Below, piece after piece: positions 8,373 to 16,967 of a stretch of 31,883 bases of DNA (position 1 is its first letter; every line of letters starts with the position of its first letter). The position numbers and the translations under genes were made by a program. Origin of the DNA: CAVALG01 sp963630555 (lineage in GTDB: Bacteria; Bacillota; Clostridia; Oscillospirales; Acutalibacteraceae); assembly GCA_963630555.1 (NCBI GenBank), contig CAVGND010000016.1, positions 1 through 31,883 of the forward strand. Direction: 5' to 3'. Below the pieces are notes generated by a model. The model worked only from the letters and a program-made list of their open reading frames with translations. It did not search any database and was not told the origin of the DNA.

Positions 8373-11300
8373 ATGCCGCTTGATAAATCCATAAAAAAAG
8401 TAATGGTAATAGGTTCGGGGCCCATAATAATCGGGCAGGCTGCGGAGTTTGACTATGCAGGTGCACAGGCGTGCCGTGTGCTTAAAGCGGCAGGCGTAAA
8501 TGTTGTGCTTGTAAACTCAAACCCCGCTACAATTATGACAGATAAAGCCCTTGCTGATGAAATATACCTTGAACCGCTTACGGAAGAAACGGTTAAACGC
8601 ATTATTTTAAAAGAAAAACCCGACAGTCTGCTTGCCTCGCTCGGCGGTCAGACAGGGCTTAATATTGCCATGCAATTGCAAAAAGACGGTTTTTTGGAAG
8701 AAAATAACATTCGTCTTATCGGCACAAATTCAGATGCAATAGATAAGGCGGAGGACAGACAACTTTTTAAAGAAACAATGGAGTTGATAGGTGAGCCGAC
8801 AATCCCGTCCGATATTGCCAATGATGTTGAAACCGCGCTTAAAATCGCCGAAAAAATCGGCTATCCGGTTATAGTCCGCCCTGCATTTACACTCGGCGGA
8901 GCAGGCGGCGGAGTAGCCTATAACAGTGAAGAACTCGCCATAATCGCAAAAACCGGTCTTGACGCGTCCCCGATAGCCCAAATACTTGTTGAAAAGTATA
9001 TCTTCGGCTGGAAAGAGATTGAGTTTGAAACTATGCGTGACGGCGCCGGCAATGTTATTGCCGTTTGCAGTATGGAAAACTTTGACCCCGTCGGCGTGCA
9101 TACGGGGGACAGTATAGTTGTTGCCCCTGCGCTTACTTTGTCGGATAAAGAATATCAGATGCTGCGCAGTGCGGCACTTAATATAATTTCCGCTCTCGGT
9201 ATTGTCGGAGGTTGTAACTGTCAGTTTGCACTCTCGCCTGACAGTTTTGAGTATGCGGTAATAGAGGTTAACCCCCGAGTTTCGCGTTCGTCAGCGCTTG
9301 CCTCTAAGGCAACGGGTTATCCGATTGCCAAAACCACCGCCAAAATCGCCCTCGGTTATACGCTTGATGAAATCACTAATGATATCACGGGGAAAACCTG
9401 CGCCTGCTTTGAACCTGCACTTGATTATGTAGTAGTCAAACTTCCCAAATGGCCGTTTGATAAATTTGCGGGTTCACCCCGTACTTTGGGTACACAGATG
9501 AAAGCAACGGGCGAAGTTATGGCGATAGGCGGCAGTTTTGAGGAGGGAATTATGAAAGCGGTCAGGGGTGCCGAAATATCCCTTGACACCCTTAACGCCG
9601 CCCCGATTTCCGAAAAAGATGTAAAAGAGCGCCTTAAAAACACCGATGACCGTCGTCTGTTTACTGTTTTTGAAGCACTTAAAAGCGGAATTTCGGTTGA
9701 TGATATACATAATATTACACGCATAGACCGCTTTTTTCTTTATAAACTTCAAAATCTTGCGGAATATGAAAAAGAAATAAAAGGCAACCTTACCGAAGAA
9801 CTTTATTCAAAGGGCAAAAAGTTGGGGTATACGGATAACGCCCTTAAAAGGCTTTCGGGTTGCGATTTACCGCTTGCCGCCGATGCCGCCTATAAAATGG
9901 TTGATACCTGCGGCGCGGAATTTGACGCTGAAACGCCGTATTTTTATTCGTCCCACGGTACAGAGTGTGAGTCACGCGCGTTTAAGCGTTCGGGCAAACC
10001 CGTAATTATGGTATTGGGTTCGGGACCTATAAGAATAGGGCAGGGGATAGAGTTTGACTATTCCTCGGTACATTGCGTGTGGACGCTTAAAGAGTTGGGC
10101 TATGATGTTGTTATAGTAAACAATAATCCCGAAACCGTGTCGACCGATTATGACACCGCCGATCGCCTTTATTTTGAGCCGCTTTGCGAAGAAGACGTAA
10201 TGAATATTATTAAGGTTGAAAAGCCGGTTGGCGTTGTGGTTGCTTTCGGCGGTCAGACCGCTATTAAACTTACCGAGTTTTTAAATGATAACGGCATTAC
10301 CATTTTAGGCACTTCGGCAGAGGGTATAGACTTAGCCGAGGATAGGGAACGCTTTGATAAACTGCTTGAAAAGTTCTCAATAAATCGCCCCAAGGGCTTC
10401 GGTATAAACACTGCGGACGAGGCGTTGCAGGCTGCCGAAACGCTCGGTTATCCCGTGCTTTTGCGCCCGTCTTATGTAATCGGCGGTCAGAACATGAAAA
10501 TTGTCCATAATGCCGATGAAGTAAAAATGTACATGAATAAGATCCTTTCGGGCGGAATTGACAACCCTGTGCTTGTGGATAAATATATGGCAGGCAAGGA
10601 ATTGGAGGTCGATGTGATTTCGGACGGTACGGATGTTCTGATTCCCGGAATTATGCAGCATATCGAGCGTGCAGGCGTTCACAGCGGCGACTCTATTGCG
10701 GTTTATCCGCCGTATAATATTAACGATAAAATGATGGAAAAAATTGCGGACTGCTCGCGTAAATTAGCGCTTGCCCTCGGTACGCGCGGACTTGTTAATA
10801 TCCAGTATTTGATTTACGAAAATGACCTTTATGTTATTGAGGTAAACCCGCGTGCTTCACGAACAGTGCCGTATATAAGTAAGGTTACGGGCGTGCCTAT
10901 GGTAGATATAGCTGCGCGCGTTATGACAGGCAGTACCCTTAAAAAGTTAGGCTGCGGAACGGGATTGCATAAAACTCCGCCCTATTTTGCGGTTAAAGTT
11001 CCCGTATTTTCATTTGAAAAATTAAGCGATGTAAACTCATATCTCGGGCCCGAAATGAAGTCAACAGGGGAAGTTTTGGGTATAGGCAAAAATCTTAAAG
11101 AAGCATTATTTAAGGGCTTGACCGCCGCAGGTATGAAATGCCGTTCTTCATTTTCAGACGGTGAAACAGGGATTTTAATAAGCGTAGATTCGCACGATTT
11201 GCAGGAGGCTGTTGCACTTTCCAAAAAGTTTGACGATTTGGGATTTAAACTTTACGCAACAAAAGAAACGGCTCAGGCAATTAAAAATCTCGGTATATCG

Positions 11301-12404
11301 GTTACCGAAATTGCAGGTATACGCGAAAGCGATAACGCTTTTAAACTGCTTGAAAACGGTAATATAAACTATGTTATTTATACGGGCGCACTGATGGATT
11401 CTACTGTTGATGATTATATTGCTCTCCATCGCCGTGCTCTGCAATTGTCGATCCCCTGCCTTACTTCGCTTGATACCGCCAATGCACTTGCCGATATAAT
11501 TGCAAGCAGGTACAGTGAGGATAATACCGAACTTGTGGATATAAACAATATGCGAACCGAGCGGCAGAAACTCAAATTTGCAAAAATGCAGGGAACAGGG
11601 GACGACTACATTTTTATCGAAAATTTTGACAATTCCATAACCTGCCCCGAATCGCTTTGCATAACCCTTTGTGACCGCCATAAAGGTATAGGCGGATTCG
11701 GTATCGTGTTGATTGAAGATTCCGAAATTGCCGATGCCAAAATGCGTATTTATAACGGCGACGGTTCGGAGGGGAAAATGGCAGGTAACTGCATTCGCTG
11801 TACCGCAAAATATCTCTACGATAACGGTATAGTTTCATCGGATACAATGAAGATTGAAACCGCAAGCGGCGTTAAAGACATAAAGGTTTACACTTCGGGA
11901 GGCAAGGTCACCCTTGTTTCGGTTGATATGGGCGAGGTGGAATTGACGGCGAAAAATGTGCCTACAACCATTAATACCGAAAGGGTAGTGGATTATCCGA
12001 CAATGATAGCCGGTAAAAATTATAATATAACCTGCGTTAATATCGGTAACCCTCATTGCGTGGTATTTTGCGATAATACCGATACGGTGGATATAGAAGA
12101 TATAGGGCCCGAGTTCGAAAACGCCCCGATATTTCCCGAGCGTGTTAATACCGAGTTCATACGCGTTGTAAGTCCCAATATGATAAAAATGCGTGTTTAT
12201 GAGCGCGGCAACGGCGAAACATACGCATGCGGAACGGGTGCTTGTGCGGCTGCGGTTGCGGCTGTACTTAACGGTAAATGCCCCAAGGGCGAGGATATAA
12301 CCGTAAAGGTGAAGGGCGGCGATTTAACGGTTAATTACACTGATGAACGGGTAGTGCTGACGGGTGACGCAATGCTTGTGTATGAGGGAATAACCGAATA
12401 TTAA
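8373..12404 (+). CDS. carB-dapF: Fused carbamoyl-phosphate synthase large subunit and DapF-like epimerase
   Basis: This is one unbroken 1343-residue frame with GGAGGAAAAG before the ATG. Residues 1 to ~1060 are a complete CarB: first ATP-grasp half (SGPIIIGQAAEFDYAG near 15), linker, second ATP-grasp half (SGPIRIGQGIEFDYSS near 553), and an MGS-like regulatory domain (~928-1060). It makes carbamoyl phosphate from bicarbonate, ATP and ammonia. From ~1066 on the chain is a full-length DapF fold (~278 residues: KFAKMQGTGDDY, NIGNPHC, ERGNGETYACGTGAC). DapF normally turns LL- into meso-diaminopimelate. The second catalytic cysteine is kept (Cys1286), but the first is Ala1137 in KMAGNCIRC, and the usual GNDF asparagine is Asp. 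There is no ribosome site at Met1060 strong enough to suggest a separate DapF. Last gene of the arg operon. Confidence 0.93.
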   Translation: MPLDKSIKKVMVIGSGPIIIGQAAEFDYAGAQACRVLKAAGVNVVLVNSNPATIMTDKALADEIYLEPLTEETVKRIILKEKPDSLLASLGGQTGLNIAMQLQKDGFLEENNIRLIGTNSDAIDKAEDRQLFKETMELIGEPTIPSDIANDVETALKIAEKIGYPVIVRPAFTLGGAGGGVAYNSEELAIIAKTGLDASPIAQILVEKYIFGWKEIEFETMRDGAGNVIAVCSMENFDPVGVHTGDSIVVAPALTLSDKEYQMLRSAALNIISALGIVGGCNCQFALSPDSFEYAVIEVNPRVSRSSALASKATGYPIAKTTAKIALGYTLDEITNDITGKTCACFEPALDYVVVKLPKWPFDKFAGSPRTLGTQMKATGEVMAIGGSFEEGIMKAVRGAEISLDTLNAAPISEKDVKERLKNTDDRRLFTVFEALKSGISVDDIHNITRIDRFFLYKLQNLAEYEKEIKGNLTEELYSKGKKLGYTDNALKRLSGCDLPLAADAAYKMVDTCGAEFDAETPYFYSSHGTECESRAFKRSGKPVIMVLGSGPIRIGQGIEFDYSSVHCVWTLKELGYDVVIVNNNPETVSTDYDTADRLYFEPLCEEDVMNIIKVEKPVGVVVAFGGQTAIKLTEFLNDNGITILGTSAEGIDLAEDRERFDKLLEKFSINRPKGFGINTADEALQAAETLGYPVLLRPSYVIGGQNMKIVHNADEVKMYMNKILSGGIDNPVLVDKYMAGKELEVDVISDGTDVLIPGIMQHIERAGVHSGDSIAVYPPYNINDKMMEKIADCSRKLALALGTRGLVNIQYLIYENDLYVIEVNPRASRTVPYISKVTGVPMVDIAARVMTGSTLKKLGCGTGLHKTPPYFAVKVPVFSFEKLSDVNSYLGPEMKSTGEVLGIGKNLKEALFKGLTAAGMKCRSSFSDGETGILISVDSHDLQEAVALSKKFDDLGFKLYATKETAQAIKNLGISVTEIAGIRESDNAFKLLENGNINYVIYTGALMDSTVDDYIALHRRALQLSIPCLTSLDTANALADIIASRYSEDNTELVDINNMRTERQKLKFAKMQGTGDDYIFIENFDNSITCPESLCITLCDRHKGIGGFGIVLIEDSEIADAKMRIYNGDGSEGKMAGNCIRCTAKYLYDNGIVSSDTMKIETASGVKDIKVYTSGGKVTLVSVDMGEVELTAKNVPTTINTERVVDYPTMIAGKNYNITCVNIGNPHCVVFCDNTDTVDIEDIGPEFENAPIFPERVNTEFIRVVSPNMIKMRVYERGNGETYACGTGACAAAVAAVLNGKCPKGEDITVKVKGGDLTVNYTDERVVLTGDAMLVYEGITEY

Positions 12405-12428
12405 ATTTAATTTTATCGGCCTGTCAGA

Positions 12429-12461
12429 AGACTCTCTGCAAAGAAGTGCAGGGGGTCTTTT
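12429..12461 (+). terminator. Terminator of the arg operon
   Basis: AGACTCTCTGCA (12429-12440) pairs with TGCAGGGGGTCT (12447-12458) over 12 bp, including two G-U pairs, with a 6-nt loop, and is followed by TTT. Confidence 0.75.
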
Positions 12462-12529
12462 GAAAGTTATGGGTATATTCGTATTTTTTGCCGACTTTTA
12501 TTTGACAGTTACCGCCCGACAGTTTTCGC

Positions 12530-12558
12530 TTGACATAACATTAAATAATTGTTATAAT
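12530..12558 (+). promoter_or_regulatory. Sigma-A promoter of smpB-ssrA
   Basis: TTGACA (12530-12535) and TATAAT (12553-12558) are 17 bp apart, a full consensus promoter. Transcription would start near 12565. This rules out a TTG start at 12564 for smpB. Confidence 0.85.
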
Positions 12559-12590
12559 TTTCATTGTTCTTTAAGGCGGTGAACAAGGCA

Positions 12591-13052
12591 TTGAGCGAAC
12601 AGACTAAAACCATTACGGTAAATAAAAAAGCATTTCACGAATATTTTGTGGAAGAAAGTTATGAGGCGGGCATTGAATTAGCCGGAACAGAGGTTAAATC
12701 GATACGGCTCGGCGGAGTTAATCTCAAGGATGCGTGGTGTGATATCGAAAACGGTGAACTTTTTGTAAAAGGTATGCACATAAGTCCGTATGATAAGGGT
12801 AATATTTTTAATAAATTGCCCGACCGCAACCGAAAACTTTTAATGCATAAGCGTGAAATAATGCGGCTTTTCGGTACCGTTAAACAGCAAGGACTGACCC
12901 TTGTGCCGATTTCACTGTATTTCAAGGGTTCCCTTGTTAAAGTCCAGGTTGGCGTGTGTAAGGGCAAAAAGAATTACGATAAACGCGCCGACCAGGCAAA
13001 AAAAGCTGCAAACAGGGATATTCAAAGAGCCTTGAAAGAACAAAACAGATAA
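12591..13052 (+). CDS. smpB: SsrA-binding protein SmpB
   Basis: SmpB binds tmRNA and brings it to ribosomes stalled on broken mRNA. The 153-residue length is normal. Family motifs include the N-terminal KAFHEYFVEESYEAGIEL, GTEVKSIR, LKDAWCDIENGELFV and the basic C-terminal tail (KGKKNYDKRADQ) that occupies the mRNA channel. The start is a TTG at 12591 with AAGGCGGTG upstream; a GTG at 12579 is possible. The stop codon is followed directly by the first base of ssrA, so both parts of the trans-translation system come from one transcript. Confidence 0.95.
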   Translation: MSEQTKTITVNKKAFHEYFVEESYEAGIELAGTEVKSIRLGGVNLKDAWCDIENGELFVKGMHISPYDKGNIFNKLPDRNRKLLMHKREIMRLFGTVKQQGLTLVPISLYFKGSLVKVQVGVCKGKKNYDKRADQAKKAANRDIQRALKEQNR

Positions 13053-13398
13053 GGGGGCGTAATGGCTTCGACGGGGATACGGAAACACGATAAGCGAGCA
13101 GTGGTGCGGACACACTTTAAAATCCGCAACTTAAAATTAACTGACAACAATAAAGTTGCATTTGCAGCCTAATTAGGCTGCCATCCGACCGAGGAATACC
13201 GCGGCTTCGCAAGGGTGTCATTTAAGCGGTGAACGTGAGCAGGGAACTTTTCCGCACCTGCCACGGCAAGGAAATACCAATCGCAGCGGCCTGTTAACCG
13301 GCGGCTGTGTGCGGGAATTCTGTGTAGATTAACTGCGCTCGGAGAAAGTTGTGTGAAAGAATTTTCGGACAGGGGTTCAATTCCCCTCGCCTCCACCA
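13053..13398 (+). ncRNA. ssrA: Transfer-messenger RNA (tmRNA)
   Basis: The 5' end GGGGGCGTAATGGCTTCGAC is the tmRNA signature. The acceptor arm GGGGGCG pairs with CGCCTCC (one G-U) at 13388-13394, and the T-arm GGGGTTCAATTCCCC precedes it. The CCA end is encoded (13396-13398). Length is 346 nt. The tag frame ends at the TAA at 13170-13172 and encodes a peptide finishing DNNKVAFAA; the resume codon is probably ACT at 13140 or close to it. The hydrophobic AA end is the usual protease signal. Confidence 0.96.
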
Positions 13399-13743
13399 TT
13401 ACATTTTAATCCGAACCCGTGCAGTTCGGATTCGGAGAGTAAATCTCCACCAAACCGTACTCGGACGAACACCTTGTTTTTCAAAGGCTGTTTTGTAACA
13501 GGGATGGGATTTGATACAAGACAAAAATGCTGCCGTAGGATTTCCTACGGCAGCATTTTTGCTGCCTGTGACAAACTAAACCCTGCTATGCAGATGGGAT
13601 GAAACAGTCAACAGCGAGGAGCAGAGCGGGCGGGGAAAACTTTTTGATATATTGGAAGTTGTTTTCAGACCGCATTACGGAAATACCGGAGGTTTTCCAA
13701 ACGAACGGGAATAACGGATAAAAAGTACAGCATAACTGCAACT
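13399..13743. other. Intergenic region with no recognised gene
   Basis: This lies between the convergent ssrA and phoU. A small 9-bp hairpin (AATCCGAAC 13408-13416 with GTTCGGATT 13424-13432) follows ssrA, then the strong terminator at 13523-13560. I see no credible reading frame, promoter or RNA in 13561-13743. Confidence 0.6.
13523..13560. terminator. Bidirectional terminator between ssrA and phoU
   Basis: A perfect 18-bp inverted repeat, AAAAATGCTGCCGTAGGA (13523-13540) and its complement (13543-13560), has T-runs on both strands. It would end transcripts from smpB-ssrA (+) and from the pst operon (-). Confidence 0.85.
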
Positions 13744-14397
13744 TTACAGTTCTGCGCCTTTGTGTATGCCTGTGACTGAGAACTGTACCCACTCTGCAAT
13801 ATTTACAGCGTGGTCGCCGATTCTTTCAAAATATTTCGCAATCATCATAATATCAATTGCATATTCACCGTCGGCACTGCGATTTGCTATCATTTCAACG
13901 AGGGAGTTCTTCACCTTAATAAAATATTCGTCTATGATGTCGTCGCTTTTGATAACTTCTTCGGCAAGTACCTCATCTCTTTTTACATAAGCGTCAACAC
14001 TGTCCGTTACCATTTTAATAAGTGCCTTTGCCATATTGCCGATATTTTCACACTCGGCGTAACTTCTGCCGTTTAAGAATGTGATAATTTCGGCAATATC
14101 GGCTGCCTGGTCGCCGATTCTTTCCATATCTGTTATCATTTTAAGCGCTGCCGAAATCTGTCTTAAATCCCTTGCAACAGGTTGCTGCTGTAAAAGCATT
14201 TTAAGACAAATGCTTTCAATATTTCTTTCCATTTGGTCAATTTCCGCGTCAACTTCAGGTACTCTTTTTAAAGATTCGGTATCGTGCTTTGTCAGTGCCG
14301 AAGCGGTTAAAGCGATTATTTCTTCGCAGAGTGAACCGAGTTCGGTCAACTCACGGTTCAAAGTTTTCAACTGTTCATCAAAACGGTTACGCATCAT
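13744..14397 (-). CDS. phoU: Phosphate transport regulator PhoU
   Basis: PhoU links the Pst transporter to the PhoR sensor and restrains phosphate uptake. The protein is 217 residues, all helical, with two three-helix PhoU repeats: each holds the metal-binding pattern, visible as MERIGDQAADIAEI (first repeat) and FERIGDHAVNIAEW (second). The start codon overlaps the pstB stop as ATGA, with GGGAGG upstream. Last gene of the pst operon. Confidence 0.97.
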   Translation of the reverse strand: MMRNRFDEQLKTLNRELTELGSLCEEIIALTASALTKHDTESLKRVPEVDAEIDQMERNIESICLKMLLQQQPVARDLRQISAALKMITDMERIGDQAADIAEIITFLNGRSYAECENIGNMAKALIKMVTDSVDAYVKRDEVLAEEVIKSDDIIDEYFIKVKNSLVEMIANRSADGEYAIDIMMIAKYFERIGDHAVNIAEWVQFSVTGIHKGAEL

Positions 14398-15149
14398 CCA
14401 AACCTCCCTGTAATATAATCCTCTGTCCGTTTATCTGTCGGGTTGGCAAACATTCTCTCGGTTTCACCGTATTCTATCAGGTCGCCGAGCAGGAAAAACG
14501 CCGTGTTATCGGATATACGAACAGCCTGCTGCATATTATGCGTTACTATAACTATTGTATATCTCTTTTTAAGTTCAATTGCAAGGTCTTCAATTTTTGA
14601 TGTAGAAATAGGGTCAAGCGCGCTCGTGGGCTCATCCATAAGCAAGACTTTAGGTTCAACCGCCAATGCTCTTGCAATGCATAACCTTTGCTGCTGACCG
14701 CCCGAAAGACCTAAAGCGGATTTTTTAAGCCTGTCTTTAACTTCGTCCCATATGGCTGCGCTTTTAAGCGAATTTTCAACAATTTCGTCAAGTTTTGCGC
14801 GCGATTTTATACCGTGTATGCGCGGACCGTAAGCAATATTATCGTAAACGCTCATAGGGAAGGGATTAGGCTTTTGAAATACCATGCCTATGTCTTTTCT
14901 CAATTCGTTGACGTTAACCGAACTGTTAAATATATTTTTACCGTTGTATTTAACTTCGCCGGTAACTTTAACGCCGGGTATCAGGTCGTTCATTCGGTTA
15001 AGGGTCTTAAGGAATGTTGATTTTCCGCACCCCGAAGGGCCTATGAGCGCGGTTATCGCATTTTTCTCTATCGGGATAGTAATATTTTTAAGTGCTTGGG
15101 TGTTGCCGTACCATAAACAAAGGTCATTAACGGTTATTATGCTGCTCAT
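14394..15149 (-). CDS. pstB: Phosphate ABC transporter ATP-binding protein
   Basis: PstB powers high-affinity phosphate import. It has 251 residues with Walker A GPSGCGKST (37-45), the Q-loop in MVFQKPNPFPMS typical of PstB, signature LSGGQQQR (148-155), Walker B LLMDEP (169-174), and the switch histidine in VTHNMQQA. It overlaps pstA and phoU by 4 bp each, which implies coupled translation. Confidence 0.98.
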   Translation of the reverse strand: MSSIITVNDLCLWYGNTQALKNITIPIEKNAITALIGPSGCGKSTFLKTLNRMNDLIPGVKVTGEVKYNGKNIFNSSVNVNELRKDIGMVFQKPNPFPMSVYDNIAYGPRIHGIKSRAKLDEIVENSLKSAAIWDEVKDRLKKSALGLSGGQQQRLCIARALAVEPKVLLMDEPTSALDPISTSKIEDLAIELKKRYTIVIVTHNMQQAVRISDNTAFFLLGDLIEYGETERMFANPTDKRTEDYITGRFG

Positions 15150-16009
15150 ATGCTTCTCCTCTTTTTAAACTTTTTGGCTGCTATATCGGCTACAGCGTTT
15201 ATAATCAATGTCATTATCATGAGTATTGCGGCAATCGCAAAGGCAATTTCAAATTCACCGCGTTCTTTTGCGTAAACATAAAGTGCAACTGTAAGGGTAG
15301 CACCGGAAGTCTGCAACCCTTCTATTAAGCCGTTTAAGGTGTGCGCAAAACCTGCCGTGAACAGCAGTGCCGCCGACTCGCCCAAGATACGCCCTACGGA
15401 TAATATACATCCCGTAACAACACCGTCAATACAGCCGGGGATAACAACGGTGCGAATTACACGCCATTTTCCGGCGCCGAGCCCGAACGCACCTTCCCTG
15501 TAACTTTGGGGAACGGTTTTAAGGCTTTCCTGCGTTGTTCTCATAACGGTAGGTAAATTCATTATAACCAATGTCAGTGCGCCTGCCAAAAGCGAAGTTT
15601 GCATATTAAGAAATTGACAGAAAAACAGCATACCTACAAGCCCGTAAATTATTGACGGAATACCCGAAAGCGTTTCGGCTGCATATTCAATTATCGCAAC
15701 AACACGCTTGTTTTTTGCGTATTCGGTAAGATATATCGCCGCGCCTACACCGAGGGGGATTATAAATATCAGTGCTGCAAGGATAATGTACAGCGTGTTT
15801 AAAATATCGGGTAAAATACCTATTTTCCCCGAAAGATAGCTTGGAGAAGCGGAAAGCAGTTCGTAACTTACATTGGGTAAACCTTTAACAAGAATGTATA
15901 TAATAAGCGTGGCGACCAAAAGGCAGGTAACAGCCACAGATGCTGTCATAAGCGCCTTTAAAACCGAGCAGTAAACACGTCTTTTGGCACTGATTTTCTC
16001 TTTTTTCAT
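15146..16009 (-). CDS. pstA: Phosphate ABC transporter permease PstA
   Basis: PstA is one of two membrane subunits that form the phosphate channel. The 287-residue protein has a long N-terminal TM helix (about 15-42), then a conserved permease domain with about five further TM segments and the EAA-type loop (SYREGAFGLGAGKWRVIRTVVIPG) that contacts PstB. It starts with ATG overlapping the pstC stop (ATGA) and has AAGGGGG upstream. Confidence 0.96.
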   Translation of the reverse strand: MKKEKISAKRRVYCSVLKALMTASVAVTCLLVATLIIYILVKGLPNVSYELLSASPSYLSGKIGILPDILNTLYIILAALIFIIPLGVGAAIYLTEYAKNKRVVAIIEYAAETLSGIPSIIYGLVGMLFFCQFLNMQTSLLAGALTLVIMNLPTVMRTTQESLKTVPQSYREGAFGLGAGKWRVIRTVVIPGCIDGVVTGCILSVGRILGESAALLFTAGFAHTLNGLIEGLQTSGATLTVALYVYAKERGEFEIAFAIAAILMIMTLIINAVADIAAKKFKKRRSI

Positions 16010-16878
16010 TTTTTATGCCCCCTTTTAAGAAAGAAATTCAGGACGGCGTTTATAATCATTATAAACAGGAAAAGAACGAGCGCTATTGAAAACAATGCCT
16101 CGCGTTGCAGCCCCGAAGCATACGACATTTCACTGGCGACAGCGGTTGTCAGAAAACGGACGCTTTGGAACAGTTCAGGCATATTCGGCACATTGCCCGA
16201 TACCATCATTACCGCCATTGCTTCACCTATCGCTCTGCCGACGCCGAGTACAACCGCAGCGGTTATACCGCTTTTTGCAGCAGGTACGGACACTTTAAAT
16301 GATGTTTCGGTTTTGGTTGCGCCAAGCGCTAATGACGCCTCCTCATATTCCTTGGGAACAGAGTCCAAAGCATTAAGAGAAACTTTAATAATAGAGGGCA
16401 GAACCATTATCGCAAGTACTATTATTGCCGCAAACAGACTTGCACCGTCGGCTACGTGAAATACGCTTTTTATAGCCGGAACAAGCACAAGCATACCTAC
16501 AAGGCCGTAAACAACCGACGGTATGCCTGCCAAAAGATTTACTGCGGTTTCAACCGCTTTGCGGATTTTTTTATTAGCGAATTTTGAAAGGTAAACAGCC
16601 GATAAAAATGCAATCGGCGTACCTAAAAGTATCGCACCCGCAGTGCCGTATACGCTTGTTAAGATAAAAGGCAAAATACCGAATTTAGGCGGTGTTGCGG
16701 TTGATTTCCACTCTTTGCCGAATAAAAATTCCTTAAGTCCTATTTCTTTAATTGCAGGAATACCTGAAATAATCAAGTAAACCGTAATAAGTAAAACCGA
16801 AGCAACGGTTATAAGTCCCAAAATTAAAAATATCCCGTGCACGGTATTTTCAAAAACCTTTTGTTTATTGTTTTTCAT
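16006..16878 (-). CDS. pstC: Phosphate ABC transporter permease PstC
   Basis: PstC pairs with PstA in the channel. It has 290 residues from the chosen ATG at 16878 (MKNNKQKVF). Upstream in-frame codons back to 16962 run through the hairpin region and are not PstC-like. TTGGGGTTG is a fair ribosome site. There are six predicted TM segments and an EAA loop (PKEYEEASLALGATKTETSFK). The 89-bp gap from pstS holds a GC-rich hairpin. Confidence 0.95.
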   Translation of the reverse strand: MKNNKQKVFENTVHGIFLILGLITVASVLLITVYLIISGIPAIKEIGLKEFLFGKEWKSTATPPKFGILPFILTSVYGTAGAILLGTPIAFLSAVYLSKFANKKIRKAVETAVNLLAGIPSVVYGLVGMLVLVPAIKSVFHVADGASLFAAIIVLAIMVLPSIIKVSLNALDSVPKEYEEASLALGATKTETSFKVSVPAAKSGITAAVVLGVGRAIGEAMAVMMVSGNVPNMPELFQSVRFLTTAVASEMSYASGLQREALFSIALVLFLFIMIINAVLNFFLKRGHKK

Positions 16879-16920
16879 TGTTTCAACCCCAAAACACATT
16901 TTCCGATACTGCCGAAACGG

Positions 16921-16941
16921 GGGAGGGGAATAACCCCTCCC
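16921..16941 (-). promoter_or_regulatory. GC-rich hairpin between pstS and pstC
   Basis: GGGAGGGG and CCCCTCCC form a perfect 8-bp stem with a 5-nt loop and no T-run after it. It lies just downstream of pstS. In other pst operons such hairpins stabilise the pstS message and lower expression of the genes behind; that role here is inferred. Confidence 0.6.
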
Positions 16942-16967
16942 TTGGCAGATTGGATCAATCAAGTTTC

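Noticed and set aside
11550..12404. Separate dapF gene starting at the internal ATG
   Set aside because: The frame is continuous with carB and there is no stop; the GTGGA upstream is weak and ~10 bp away. A minor internal start cannot be ruled out but is not needed.
13586..13792. Minus-strand frame of 68 codons after phoU
   Set aside because: It overlaps the end of phoU, has no ribosome site and no recognisable sequence.
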